Source of the DNA: Heterobasidion occidentale
Taxonomy: Eukaryota > Basidiomycota > Agaricomycetes > Russulales > Bondarzewiaceae
Assembly (NCBI GenBank): GCA_039111635.1
Contig: JBCAQO010000003.1
Coordinates: 3,348,001 to 3,412,000 of the forward strand
Reading direction: 5' to 3'
Length of the DNA stretch: 64,000 nt
Below are positions 11,501-20,954 of this stretch, piece after piece (position 1 is the first letter of the stretch; every line of letters begins with the position of its first letter). The notes under the pieces are model-generated. The model saw only the letters and a program-made list of their open reading frames with translations. It was not told where the DNA came from and did not search any database. Made by a program: the position numbers and the translations under genes.

Positions 11501-12376
11501 TACCCGACCTTTCAAGTCGGTGGTGTCGATTTCTTCCTCCAGGTCTTCGTCAAAGCTTGCGAACCCCGAGGGTTCTGGAGCTACCTTCCTAATGACGGGT
11601 TCTCCTGCGCTATCCATTGCGGAGGAGTCAGACGGTGTTTGCGCTTCTTCAGCGACTTTCCCTGAAGTTTCGCCCTGGACTGCTTTTTGCTGAGCTTGCC
11701 GGTGTTCCTTCTTTTCGGTTAATTGCTCCTCGAGCCATTCCCGAGCTTTGCGTTGTCGGGATTTGTGCTCGAGTAACTCCATGAACCGAGTTTTCCATTC
11801 CTTTGCGGGTACTTGGCTCCATTGTTCTTTAGTCCAAGTCCACGAAGGTCCTACCGGTTCTGAGACAAGATGCGGTTTTGTCCGCTGGGGAATCTTGTCA
11901 CCGCATAGTTTCGCTAGCCATGCCTTCCTGGTAGGCTCTTCCCTTGCCTTGGTAAACCCATATGGTTGTTGGCAATCTCTGGGGCATCGATCAAAGTGTA
12001 CTTCACGGCGCCTCCACCCGATGGAGGGGTCGTGGTATTTCAACCAATCTGTTCCTAGGAGCATGTCGTCTTTCCCTAGATTGGTGATGAACATCTGGAC
12101 GCGCTCGGTGTGAGTTCTTCCCCATCTATCCTTGACGGTGAGATTCGCGTCCAGGCCTCGTCGAATGAGGCCTGCCTTGTTGATGGTGTCATCGACGTTG
12201 CGAACGCGGATGGGGCGGTTTAAAGGATAAGTGGGAAGATTGTGCTTCTGTACCCACCCCTCGTTTACCAAAATCCCTTCGCATGCTGAGTCGATGGCGG
12301 CTCTGGCTCCAGCGCTTCTTCCTCGAGTTGTTAATCGCACGTCAAGTCGAATGGGGGTAATAATGTGACTGTTCAT
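8523..12376 (-). pseudogene. Chromovirus Pol: protease, RT, RNase H, integrase, chromodomain
   Basis: ATG at 12376. Domains in order: protease-like AAIDSACEGILVNEGW; RT with SKLDVRWGYNNVR and, after the break, YMDDILIF; RNase H beginning YRLVTDASLAAYGAVLLQ; integrase zinc finger (HHDTMATGHPGRAK...CAVCQ); DDE core (STDFVTDL, VVSDRGPQF, TDGETERVNQ); then a C-terminal chromodomain (HYEVEAILDSRR...YLVKWVGYSEADNTWEPF). A one-base break lies in the RT around 10999-11004, in a CCCGGG run, where the frame ends after FFGLCNS and continues in the next frame to 8523. All catalytic motifs on both sides are kept, so the break is recent or a sequencing error. The pol frame is open upstream into the end of gag in the -1 frame. 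Confidence 0.9.
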
Positions 12377-12453
12377 TGCTCCGATTCGAATATATGACGG
12401 GGAATCATACTCGAGTTTCCTCGACCCCCTCTCTTCGGCTGGTGAAGGAGAGG

Positions 12454-13668
12454 TCAGGAAAAATCCTCTGCCAGATCCACCAACATCTTCTTTGCCTCTG
12501 CCTTCCCTACTTCTTGAAAGAGCGCTCGGACGCTATTAGTATCACCGATGGGTCCGTTTCCTCGTCGTCCGTTAGGCGGTACGTAGCGCTCTCCATTGCT
12601 CTGGCGTGATCCTCCCCTTCTCGCGGAAGGGTCCTCACGTTCCACCGAATTACCAGGTTGTGGTACCCGACGGTGGTGGCCATGAGAACTCCCCTCCTCC
12701 AGTCCTCGATGTAGTCGCGCATCGTCTCCCACCGGGGGTTCTTGCTCGTCTTCATCCTCCATGTCTGCAGCGCGAGTTCGTCTACCTCCTCTGCCCACCG
12801 ACTTGCGCGAATTTCCTCGAGACGGGGGAACGCCTCTACGAGGGGAACGACAATCAGCTATCCCGTGCCCTGGTTTTCCGCAATTGTAGCAGGAAAAGGG
12901 AGCAGGTCTCTTGCCATCGTATACACGCTTGTTCCGATTGGCGTCTCTTTTGCGAGAGGCGTCAATGTCCATGTCAACCACCTGGTTGTTCATTCTTCGA
13001 GGAGCGGTGGTAGAGTTATAGCGGCGAGCTGGTTGGAGGTGAAAGCGATTGAGGAAGTCGCTTCGGAATGAGGTGGAGTTGGCTAGGATTGCCTTTTGAG
13101 CACTTCGGGCTCTCAAGCGTCCGTCTATTTCACAGGCAGTGTTGACCCAATCTTGGATTGTGTCCTTCGGTGGAGTTTCTTTGTCATAGATCTTGTCCAT
13201 GACCCTTGGATCGAGTCCCCTCTGGAAGTAAGGAACTTGTTCCTTGTCGGTGATGTCGGCGTCGGCGGCGATAAGGATGAATTGGTTTGAATACTCATCC
13301 ACCGTCATCTTCCCCTGAGAGAAAGACATGAGAGCGCTTCGGGCCTTGTCCGTGAGGTTCGTTTCCTTGAACTGGAGTTTAAACCTGACAAGGAAGTCGT
13401 CCCAAGTTCCTACGGTCTTGGGCGGGGTCGCCCCTACTGTCTTCTTTAGGAAGCTTTCTGCCCATACGCCGGCCGTCCCGTATCTCATGCAAGAGAGGGC
13501 GAGGGAAACTTTATCTGTGTCCGTCTTGTATCGGTCTGACTCTGTCGTGAAAAGGAGGAGACAATTCATGATGAATTTCTGTGATTGTGTTCGGTCCCCT
13601 TCAAAGTTATCAGGGAGCTTGAGCTTGCCCCTTCCCGACGAGACGGGAGGGTCTGTAGGATTTGACAT
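12454..13668 (-). CDS. Chromovirus Gag with CCHC knuckle
   Basis: 404 aa from the first ATG at 13668 (MSNPTDPPVSSGRGKLKLPD). The N-terminal half is a retrotransposon gag core (ALSCMRYGTAGVWAESFLKK, TWDDFLVRFKLQFKE, EYSNQFILIAADADI). The knuckle CYNCGKPGHGIADC is near residue 270, followed by a basic Arg/Gly region and an acidic stretch. The last codons overlap the open pol frame, which is -1 relative to gag, and a run of five T sits just before the stop. This is compatible with -1 frameshifting for Gag-Pol but is not proof. The same frame is also open for about 150 codons upstream of the ATG (separate entry). Confidence 0.88.
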   Translation of the reverse strand: MSNPTDPPVSSGRGKLKLPDNFEGDRTQSQKFIMNCLLLFTTESDRYKTDTDKVSLALSCMRYGTAGVWAESFLKKTVGATPPKTVGTWDDFLVRFKLQFKETNLTDKARSALMSFSQGKMTVDEYSNQFILIAADADITDKEQVPYFQRGLDPRVMDKIYDKETPPKDTIQDWVNTACEIDGRLRARSAQKAILANSTSFRSDFLNRFHLQPARRYNSTTAPRRMNNQVVDMDIDASRKRDANRNKRVYDGKRPAPFSCYNCGKPGHGIADCRSPRRGVPPSRGNSRKSVGRGGRRTRAADMEDEDEQEPPVGDDARLHRGLEEGSSHGHHRRVPQPGNSVEREDPSARRGGSRQSNGERYVPPNGRRGNGPIGDTNSVRALFQEVGKAEAKKMLVDLAEDFS

Positions 13669-14127
13669 AATGTTTCGGGTGTTGATCGGTGTTTGAATAT
13701 CCGAGGATTCGGACTCGGATGTTCCTTCTTCTTCCTCCGATGTGTCCGGGATTTCCGGTTCGGGGTTCCTGTACTGGGGTGGCTCTACCCAGTCTTCAGC
13801 TGTTTCGTCCCAAGCCCACTCAGCTTCTGTTCCATCTTCTCTTGTGAAGAAGTATCGTCCTTCTCGGTACGAGCAGTTATCAAAGTTTGGGGGTGCTGGC
13901 CGATTGGTGTCGGAGTAATACCAGCGGTTTTCTCTCTGATGGATAGGACAATTGTTCTGTCGAAGTTGGTTATGGGTTCGTCTAGTGCCTGGTGGAAATC
14001 CTAGGCCTAGGTCTTGCTCCAGGGTGTGTGAAGTAACTCTCTTCGGTGGGGGTCTATGCCACCGATGAGGGTTGTGAGAAAGAGTGTGGCAGCAAGCAGA
14101 GTGTGGTGCAAGGTAGGGGCAAAAGCG
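13669..14127 (-). other. Open, coding-like upstream extension of gag without an ATG
   Basis: In the gag frame there is no stop from the primer-binding site to the gag ATG, about 150 codons. The distal part looks like protein: Trp/Tyr-rich segments such as RENRWYYSDTNRP and TREDGTEAEWAWDETAEDW, then an acidic Ser/Glu stretch leading into MSNP. I find no in-frame ATG. Possible readings are a non-AUG start, a lost start codon, a start on a spliced leader, or a one-base error upstream. It could also be an ordinary open leader, but the composition argues for coding. Confidence 0.5.
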
Positions 14128-14137
14128 AGTCTATTCT
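14128..14137 (-). promoter_or_regulatory. Primer-binding site, self-priming type
   Basis: Two bases after the end of the 5' LTR the sense strand reads AGAATAGACT. Its exact 10-nt complement AGTCTATTCT lies in the same LTR at 14375-14366, about 34 nt downstream of a TATATAA box, where the transcript should begin. No tRNA-type TGG start is present at the LTR edge. The arrangement matches Tf1-like self-priming, in which the first ~11 nt of the RNA anneal to the PBS. Confidence 0.7.
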
Positions 14138-14139
14138 AG

Positions 14140-14789
14140 TGTTACGAACTGCTCGTTCAGTAACCCAAGAGTAACAGGTTCTTCCCTAGGTCGCACAATG
14201 GACTGAGTGGTGGACGGAGTCTCGACTGTATCAGGCGTTGATACAGGAGGGAATAATGATTGGCTCTAAGAATCCTGTATGCGTAGATACAGGGGAACGA
14301 AGAGGTTCGTATTCGTAGATACGAACGAACGAAGTACACAGTATGAAGACTGTGTAAGAACGAAGAGAATAGACTGAAGATCCTCAGCCTATTCTATGGG
14401 CCTTATATACTGTATGGGGTATAGGGTAAGAGTCCGTGTGCTTCTCCAGGTTTCCATCCTAGGAGAGCTGTGGCCGCCGTCTTTCCCTCCGGCGCCTACT
14501 CTTGTACTTCTCTAGTCGCACTGATCCATCATGGTGCGACGAGGTGCTTACCCATAAGCCCTAAGCCCATGGCATGTGAATGCCTCTCTTATTACTGTGT
14601 GAACTTCGTGATCCTCATGTCCCTCCAATATAGCCTTTACCGATGTCTTGAAGAACCATCGGTATTGTCGGCTCCTAAGGACATGCCGAATACCTTGATG
14701 TACGCTCCGTAGTGGAGCCGCCTAGCATGTGATGCTTGATCCATCGGTTAGACCGGCCGCGAAGGGCCCCGATCGGTCAAGTCATAACA
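14140..14789 (-). repeat. 5' LTR of the chromovirus
   Basis: Same length as the left LTR (650 bp). It contains the TATA box (minus strand, 14403-14409), the putative self-primer (14366-14375) and the four leader hairpins (14226-14356). On the sense strand it runs from 14789 down to 14140. Confidence 0.93.
14366..14409 (-). promoter_or_regulatory. LTR core promoter and self-primer
   Basis: Minus strand TATATAAGG (14409-14401) followed after about 34 nt by AGTCTATTCT (14375-14366), the complement of the PBS. The spacing is right for transcription to start at or next to the self-primer. The 3' LTR carries the same pair at 4143 and 4109. Confidence 0.6.
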
Positions 14790-16851
14790 CCCCTTGACTT
14801 CACCAACAGACATTGAGTTATCTTATCTTATCTTTCGTTCCTGAGTTAACGATCAGTTACATCACTGACATCATTGATTGCATCATGCTTCCTTGATCGC
14901 ATCATAGATTACATCATTCCGATCGTTGATCGTTTACTTCTATTTGGTGCCTTGAGCACAGACCTTCTGTAGATCTTGCCCTAAAGCGGATCGCGTATAT
15001 ATAGAACGAGCCAGATACCTGTATCGCCAGCTCGTTCACCTTTGTTACTCCCCACCTGTTCTTACTCTTGACCTTTGGTACTAGCCATACCTCTGCTACA
15101 TCATAGTCTTTGCCAGTAGGCCAGATTATTGATTGTCAATAGAACATCTGCTTGAGCATCGGTTTGACTTGCCCTGCGCTTCTCTCCATTATCATCCTCA
15201 ACCACTCAGTCGTCATCTCAATACTGGCTGAGTTCTACACAGGACTAGCAGTATTCTATCTCGACTTTAGTGGGCAGCATATCTACTGCCATCCGGGTCC
15301 GCATCAGGTCGTACCTCCATATCTGTGGGAAAACCTTTGTGCATTCCTAGAGACGCGATATCATCACGAATCCCTCGTACATCCCGAATTACGCACACAA
15401 GTAGCCGCTGGTGCTTTTATCGGACGAACCTGGATTTGGCACGTCCCTCAGTGACTCAGGAGCCTCCTGACATATCACGTACGAAGACCAGGTCTTAACA
15501 CTGTGGCACACTTTCTAACACAACTCTTTCCTTGGCCCACCCTCCCTGATCCCCTATGCTTAAGGCACACTCTTTCCAATTATGCCATCATACAATGTCC
15601 TTCTATGGTTCCACATATTCGCCTATAGACTGCGCCGCTTAATCCTTCTGACATGCTATCTCCGCCATATGACACACATGATTTACCTCCCTCCTTTTCT
15701 GCCCATAAAAGCCCACCTTCGCCTGTTCCCTACTCCTCAGTTTCGTGCAAGCATAATGCCTTCCCATCCCCACAATCAGGCTTCACCTGCACTTTCAGGA
15801 CAGAATTCTCCCACCTCTTCCATAGCAGGCCCTCTTCCACCAGTCGTCACTTTCATACCCATTCATGCATACCCCATGCTGTTACGCAATCTCCCAACTA
15901 TCTCTCTTCCTGGCATGTCTCCTGTCGCCCTGCTGAACCCATTCGCATTGGCTCTCGTGTTGCTGTCATTGACTCTAGGCGCTTCCAGTACCTCTGTGGT
16001 GAGGTCCGTGGTGTTAGAGCAATTGAGTTGCACTGGATTGAATTTTGGATTTCCACCTACGCTGGACGTGACATCCTCCTATCCATTCCTTTCATATGGG
16101 CTTCTACCCCTTTCCCCTTCTCCTCTTCCACCACCTCTGCCGTACCTGGCTCCTCGATACATCTGCTCCCCTCTCCCCAGGTCAGCTTCCAGATGTGACG
16201 ATCCATGGCAGCATTGCACCCACCTTCGACCAGTTGTTGGCCATCGCACAGCACAGTGCAAGGAGACAGATTTGAGAGAATGGCAGCTTCAAGGCTGATG
16301 CCCTCTACCCTGATCATTATGTGGCCTTTGATATCCCTTTTTAGACTCCTCGCACCTTATTCGCTCCTGCCATTTCATGTGGTGTTCTGTCAGCTCCTGT
16401 ACATTTTCTCCTGTTCCTCACTCTCAACTGGATATCTAATGGATTAGGTTTGCTTGCAGTACAGCGATTAGCTCTCTTTGGCTCAGACCCTCCCTCCATA
16501 ATGTCCCTTCTGTTCCTGAGCCCTACCCCCTATCGCTGCTTGCCTGCCTTCCTCTTTAGTTAGGTGTCGGAACCCCTGCGGGCTTCTCCCTCCTTATTGC
16601 ACTCTCATTTGTCACTCGCATGTATCTACTTTGAATTGTTTGTTTGGTCTACCAATCCATGTCTTTGCCACGTCTCACAGTTTTACAGGAATCAATGGCT
16701 TCGCATTGATCCTGTCATTTCCTATGCGAGCGGCGGAGTCTATAGAAGTGATGCAAGCTTTTTTGCTCGTTTACTGATGTTGGCGTTAACAGAAATTGTT
16801 AGAGCAGGAGTTGAAGCGTCCTAGTCACGCCTAGTCACACGTAGGGCGCAG
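14790..16851. other. Unassigned repeat-like DNA
   Basis: No gene is recognised. A TATA-rich segment followed by a Pol II-like leader (TATATATAG near 14997, then short inverted repeats) resembles an LTR or promoter remnant. The CT-rich stretch 15580-16300 is open in two plus frames (one 15582-16298) but looks like composition, with long Pro/Ser/Leu runs. A 100-codon frame at 15155-15454 matches nothing I know. Coding by one of these frames cannot be excluded. Confidence 0.3.
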
Positions 16852-17581
16852 TACATCAGCAAACCTGTAACCAGTCCCAGCCAGTCCCAGAGCCCCAGAT
16901 GCTCCCAGATGCTTAGGTCATCTAGGGACATCTGGCTAGATGTTTGCGTATGCCTAGATTTAGACAGATAAGGTGCTCTATCAATAAGCTGACTAGGAGG
17001 ACATTTTTGAAAGGCAGTGTTTGTAATGTCAGTGCTGCTTCAAAGTTTTCAATACAAGAGCTGAGAAAAAAATTCCCAGTAATGTACCAGACTGTCATTA
17101 GTGCTATCTGTTGAATATCAGCTTGCTAGTGATATTGAGATACTTCCCTGTATCATAGCTCTCAAATGATGTATCATATGCTATCATTCTTCCATGAATG
17201 GATGCTAAAAATGCGAAAATAGATGACACCTCACTGAGTTCAGGCATCCCAAAATTCTTTCAAGTCTCAAAAAGCTTGTTATAAGTCGAGTGTTGATGTA
17301 GAATATCATAGTCATATAGTGGAGTGGATAATTGTGGTCTTGACATTGCTTACAGCCGGTGAATGATTCAAGAGGTTCTGGGTTCAATTCCTGAACAGTG
17401 CAGATTGATTTTTGCAGTTGTCCTATTGATGACAATTATCTAATCATTTTCATATATAGTGCATCTGGACATATCTGTCCAGACACCGGTGTGTCTGTCT
17501 AATCGGGGACTTGCTAGAGGCATCTAGGGCCTAGGAGCATCTGTCCAGGTTGGTACAGACATTTTCCAGTTTGCTGATGTA
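16852..17581. mobile_element. Small TIR element (MITE-like), 730 bp
   Basis: The left end TACATCAGCAAAC (16852-16864) is perfectly inverted at 17569-17581. If the outer TA on each side is a target duplication, the TIR is CATCAGCAAAC. The ends also share subterminal sequence: CCAGATGCTCC at the left, and AGATGCTCCTAGG when the right end is read in reverse. No transposase ORF is present. The element contains the tRNA-like segment described separately. The superfamily cannot be assigned from this. Confidence 0.65.
17310..17395 (+). other. tRNA-like segment with A- and B-box, possible SINE-type promoter
   Basis: TAGTGGAGTGGATAATTGTGG (17317-17337) resembles a Pol III A box and GGTTCAATTCC (17381-17391) a B box, 64 nt apart. 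The T-arm forms with one mismatch. The sequences where acceptor-stem strands should be do not pair, so this is not a functional tRNA by folding. It may be a degenerate tRNA gene or a tRNA-derived SINE captured by the TIR element. Confidence 0.35.
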
Positions 17582-17719
17582 TACGGCAAGTTGCAGCTCT
17601 CCAGAGCTCTCCTCAGCTCCTCAGCTCACGCAGTTTTACAGATCTCTACTCCACGATTATTGCGCCTCAAAACCAGCGCCACAAATGCACAAGCGATAGC
17701 TGGCGGTAGTCATGTCTCA

Positions 17720-18119
17720 ATGTCGGAGCCGGGTTCGTTGCTCGTCGCGGCAGTTTTGGTGCGTGTGTTGAATGAGAATCTGGGTCTCACTAACAGTTGA
17801 CTTGGCGTTTGTGATGCAGGAGATCGAGGACCGTCCGCCGATACCCACGTGAGGTTAAACGAATTCTCTTCATGCTCGCAGACCAACTATCCCTCTGTAT
17901 CCGGGAATCAGACGGCAAGCGGGATGTATCCCTGCTTTGAGATCTTTCTTTCCGAAACTCGCGCAGACAACAAGGCTTGGAGAAAAGAACTACTTCTACA
18001 CAGCGTTTGCGCTCACATTGTGTGTGTGGAGATATCGGCTTTCTGCCGAGCCAAAGGCAGAAGTGTCTGCTAATCTGTATATCTTGTCGCTCAGCTCGCT
18101 TTGTTGGCCGATGTGTTGA
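17720..18119 (+). CDS. Possible small three-exon gene, unknown
   Basis: ATG at 17720. Exons 17720-17758, 17820-17848 and 17882-18119 stay in one frame through two introns. The first intron (17759-17819) has a good branch site (CTAAC) and a CAG acceptor; the second is only 33 nt, which is short. The protein would begin MSEPGSLLVAAVL and include a hydrophobic stretch (NYFYTAFALTLCVWRYRL). No family is recognised. It starts about 140 bp after the TIR element, so it may be a fragment of a disrupted gene. The following 300 bp hold nothing clear. Confidence 0.3.
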
Positions 18120-18413
18120 TTCCTCTGATATCGTGCCCACTGGACCATATCCGGCAGGTTTTCGGGTTGTACAATGCATCATATCTGAACCTTGATGCCG
18201 TGGTCGGTAAGTACGTCGTACACTTCCTCTTATTGATATATCAACTCATTCCGCTTCTTCCCCATGCAACTGAACTACCTGTGAGTAGCAAGCCTTGTGC
18301 ATACGTAGTATCTCAATGACACCGCAACACCTATCGGCCCGTCTCCTAAAATACTATCGGTGAGGACAAAATCAGGCGTCGGGGAGGGGACATTACCGCC
18401 AGCTCACACTTTA

Positions 18414-20954
18414 CTACCAATCCCGTGCCAGTGTAAAACCGCCCTCGAACCCCATGTCTGCGATTGCTATCTCTGTTCTTTGCCAGCGACCGACCCAGAT
18501 GTTACCCGCGTGGACGTATCCGCGGAAGATCCAGCCACCTACGTTCGCAGCGAGGGCATTGAGCTCAATGTCCGGGAATGCGTAGGCCATACATACGCCC
18601 AAGAATGGATGATTGGGCGATTTGAGCCGGAAAAGCGTGTGAAGAAAGAACACAGAGGGGGTAAGCGAACAGGCAAACCAAACAGCACCGAAGGAAAACG
18701 AGGATAAAGCCATGATGCTGTACGCACGGGATACCGGACGACCATCACCAGCCCGTCCTGCAAGCGCACGCGCCCAAAGAATCCAAACCAACCCCATGCT
18801 GCGTCGTGTACGTCTCCCGTCTTTCCACCAATGACCAGGTCGAGCAGGAATATGTGCCCACAAGATTAACGTCAGCAGTGTACGCATACAGGAAGAACCC
18901 CATCACAATCCACGCACCTCACCGATGATGAGGATGTCATTCACTCCGCTCGGAATGTGTTCCATCTGTTCAGTGTCTTCCTCTTCTTGCTCTTCCTCCT
19001 CCTCACCCTGTCCTTCCGTCTCCTCTTCGTCGCCTTCGCTGTCTATTCCGTTGGAACCCACTCCGTTGTCCAAGCTCCTGACCCTTACCATCCCCTCCTC
19101 ACAATACGGCATCTCAGAATCCTCGCTCATGAACCGATAATACACATGTGTCGTGTCCTTCACCGGGTCATAGATCTCTAACACGTCCCGACACCGGTCC
19201 TATTGCCCGCACCCAAAATCGAAACGTTGCGAAGTATCAAAACGTTGCGAAGCCATCATCAGTCCAAAGGTCCTTCAGCGCCTGAAAACATGTGCCCACT
19301 CACCTCAAGCTCTAGATTTACTTCTCTAGGCACAAACGCCCTCAATGCTTCCTCCTCGCTGGCGCCGGCGCGTAGCGGCGTAGCAGGACCGAGACAATGA
19401 TATTCGCGAAGCGTCGCAAAGAGCGGGCGATGCTTCGTATGCGACTCGCTAATGATACGCGCCGGTGTCTGTGGCGCGGTGTCCGCAGATGCATCGTGGG
19501 CGAGAGTAGGGGCGGCGTCGTCGCCGCCATTATTGTTGCCTGGTATCTGGTTCTGGAGCTGTGGGATGTGAAAAATGGTGAACTGAAAGATCGGGGAGGC
19601 TGAGTATCAATCCCGAACGCATAACGACATAGCCGAAGACACTTCACCTCGACACTCTGCAAAGTGTCTATTTATCACGCACCGCTAGTAGCCCAGTCCA
19701 CGCTCCGGACATCGTACCGGGCGTATACATACGTCCGATTGTCGGCGTGTTCGAAGCAAATACCGCCCACGGATCCCCGCAAGCTACAGTGCGCTTCCAA
19801 TCTTCGTCCTGCCGTTCGCTTGGTGGGCCGTCATCTCTGTCATAGTCGTACGCGAGCCTCGGTGCGTCGAGCCATATTCGGAGCGAGTGGGTACGGGGAT
19901 TCCCGTCTTCATCTACGTCTTCAACTTGCATATTGTCCTTCATCTGTGCCTGCACAAATGCGGCGATGAGGAGGGTCGCACCGGGAACGAGCGCGGGTGC
20001 GGCGAGAGTGAGGGTTCGACCAGCATAGGTGACGATCCGGATGGGAGGGAGAGAGAGGGACCTAGCTGTGTCTGATGAAGCTTGAGGAATGAACTCGGTT
20101 GCGGGGAAGTAATAGGAGGGATACTACAAAGGGGTATCAATGAGAGAATGACAGGCAGGCGACGCTGCGCGATGCGTAAACTCACCTGGAAGCCGTGAGT
20201 GAGGAATGGGACAAACACGCGGATGACACTCTCCCGCGCCTCGTGAGTCATTTCTTCTATCTGTTCTGCTTACGTTCAGGCCAAAAACTCACAAACCATG
20301 CCACGAAATACGTAGCGATCGCCCACTTACCTGCCGTCGTTGTCAGCCATAAGAGCCAACAAACGAGGCTCATCACCTCAATGTTCTCTGGCGTGCGTGC
20401 GTACCATAGTCCGCGGCGACCCCTCGTGTGGACGAGGTTCCACAGGAAGCGGGGGAGTGCAGCGTACTGAAGAAGTTGTGCGCGGTTCGTGTGGTCGTGC
20501 TCCAGGAGCATTATGTAGGCAATCCATAGGTCTGTTATGAGCTTCGTGTTTTGTTCCAATTCCTTGTCCGCCCGTCTGATTCTCGCTAGGGTCTCATACC
20601 TCCCGCGCATAGCTCCCGCCATCACAGCAGGGACGTTCACTTGATGCGTCCCGAACCTGCGGTGCAGAGCATCCGCATCGAATCGGACGGGAAACGCATG
20701 AGCGGCAAGGAGCGGGAGCGCAGGTGCGAGCATTGTATAGATATTGCGGGAGGAGAGCAGGAGAGCGAGGATTGAAGCGGGGGGCCGAGGATGGGTGGGG
20801 GAGCCGTGAGAAGGTGGAAGGCAATAGTGTGGAGCAGTTCAGGGGGAAGGCGTTCGAGGGGGGCGTAGGAGAAGTGTGCACAGTGGAAAGTCGTGGGCGT
20901 TTCGGGCATGGGACTCTGAAGATTGGTGGCGGGCGGCATGTCGGCTACCTTCAA
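18414..20954 (-). CDS. F-box protein, seven exons
   Basis: Exons on the minus strand: 20954-20331, 20265-20186, 20123-19683, 19582-19304, 19199-18918, 18820-18724 and 18538-18414, about 640 aa. Start candidates are the ATG at 20954 or an in-frame Met shortly after. An F-box opens the protein (LERLPPELLHTIAFHLL), followed by a helical region. Conserved blocks follow: GRMYTPGTMSGAWTGLLA, FVPREVNLELE, WGWFGFFGRVRLQDGL, and near the end GWIFRGYVHAGNIWVGRW. Such blocks occur in fungal F-box proteins that recall the FBXO31 C-terminal domain, so it is probably a substrate receptor of an SCF ubiquitin ligase. The spliced length is one base short of a multiple of three. A frame change occurs at the six-G run 20779-20784, a one-base deletion or sequence error. 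An acidic insert (Glu-rich) lies in exon 5. Confidence 0.8.

Larger units (their letters stand above)
3874..14789 (-). mobile_element. Chromodomain Ty3 retrotransposon (chromovirus), 10.9 kb, minus strand
   Basis: It has two 650-bp LTRs in the same orientation, TG...CA ends, and the order LTR-PBS-gag-pol(PR-RT-RH-INT-chromodomain)-third ORF-repeat region-PPT-LTR on the minus strand. I count 8 differences between the LTRs, about 1.2%, of which 7 are transitions, so the insertion is fairly recent. The 5-bp flanks do not match (GAAAC on the left, CCCCT on the right), so no target-site duplication is visible. The left flank is another retrotransposon that does not continue on the right. Deletion, LTR recombination or an assembly join could explain this. 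Pol and the third ORF each carry a one-base break. Confidence 0.9.

Noticed and set aside
12507..12755. 82-codon minus-strand frame overlapping the gag C-terminus, with plausible composition
   Set aside because: It overlaps the conserved gag frame in full and has no separate signals; treated as a shadow.
15582..16298. 239-codon plus-strand frame
   Set aside because: CT-rich sequence gives Pro/Ser/Leu runs in more than one frame; no domain, introns or neighbours support it, so no CDS is called.
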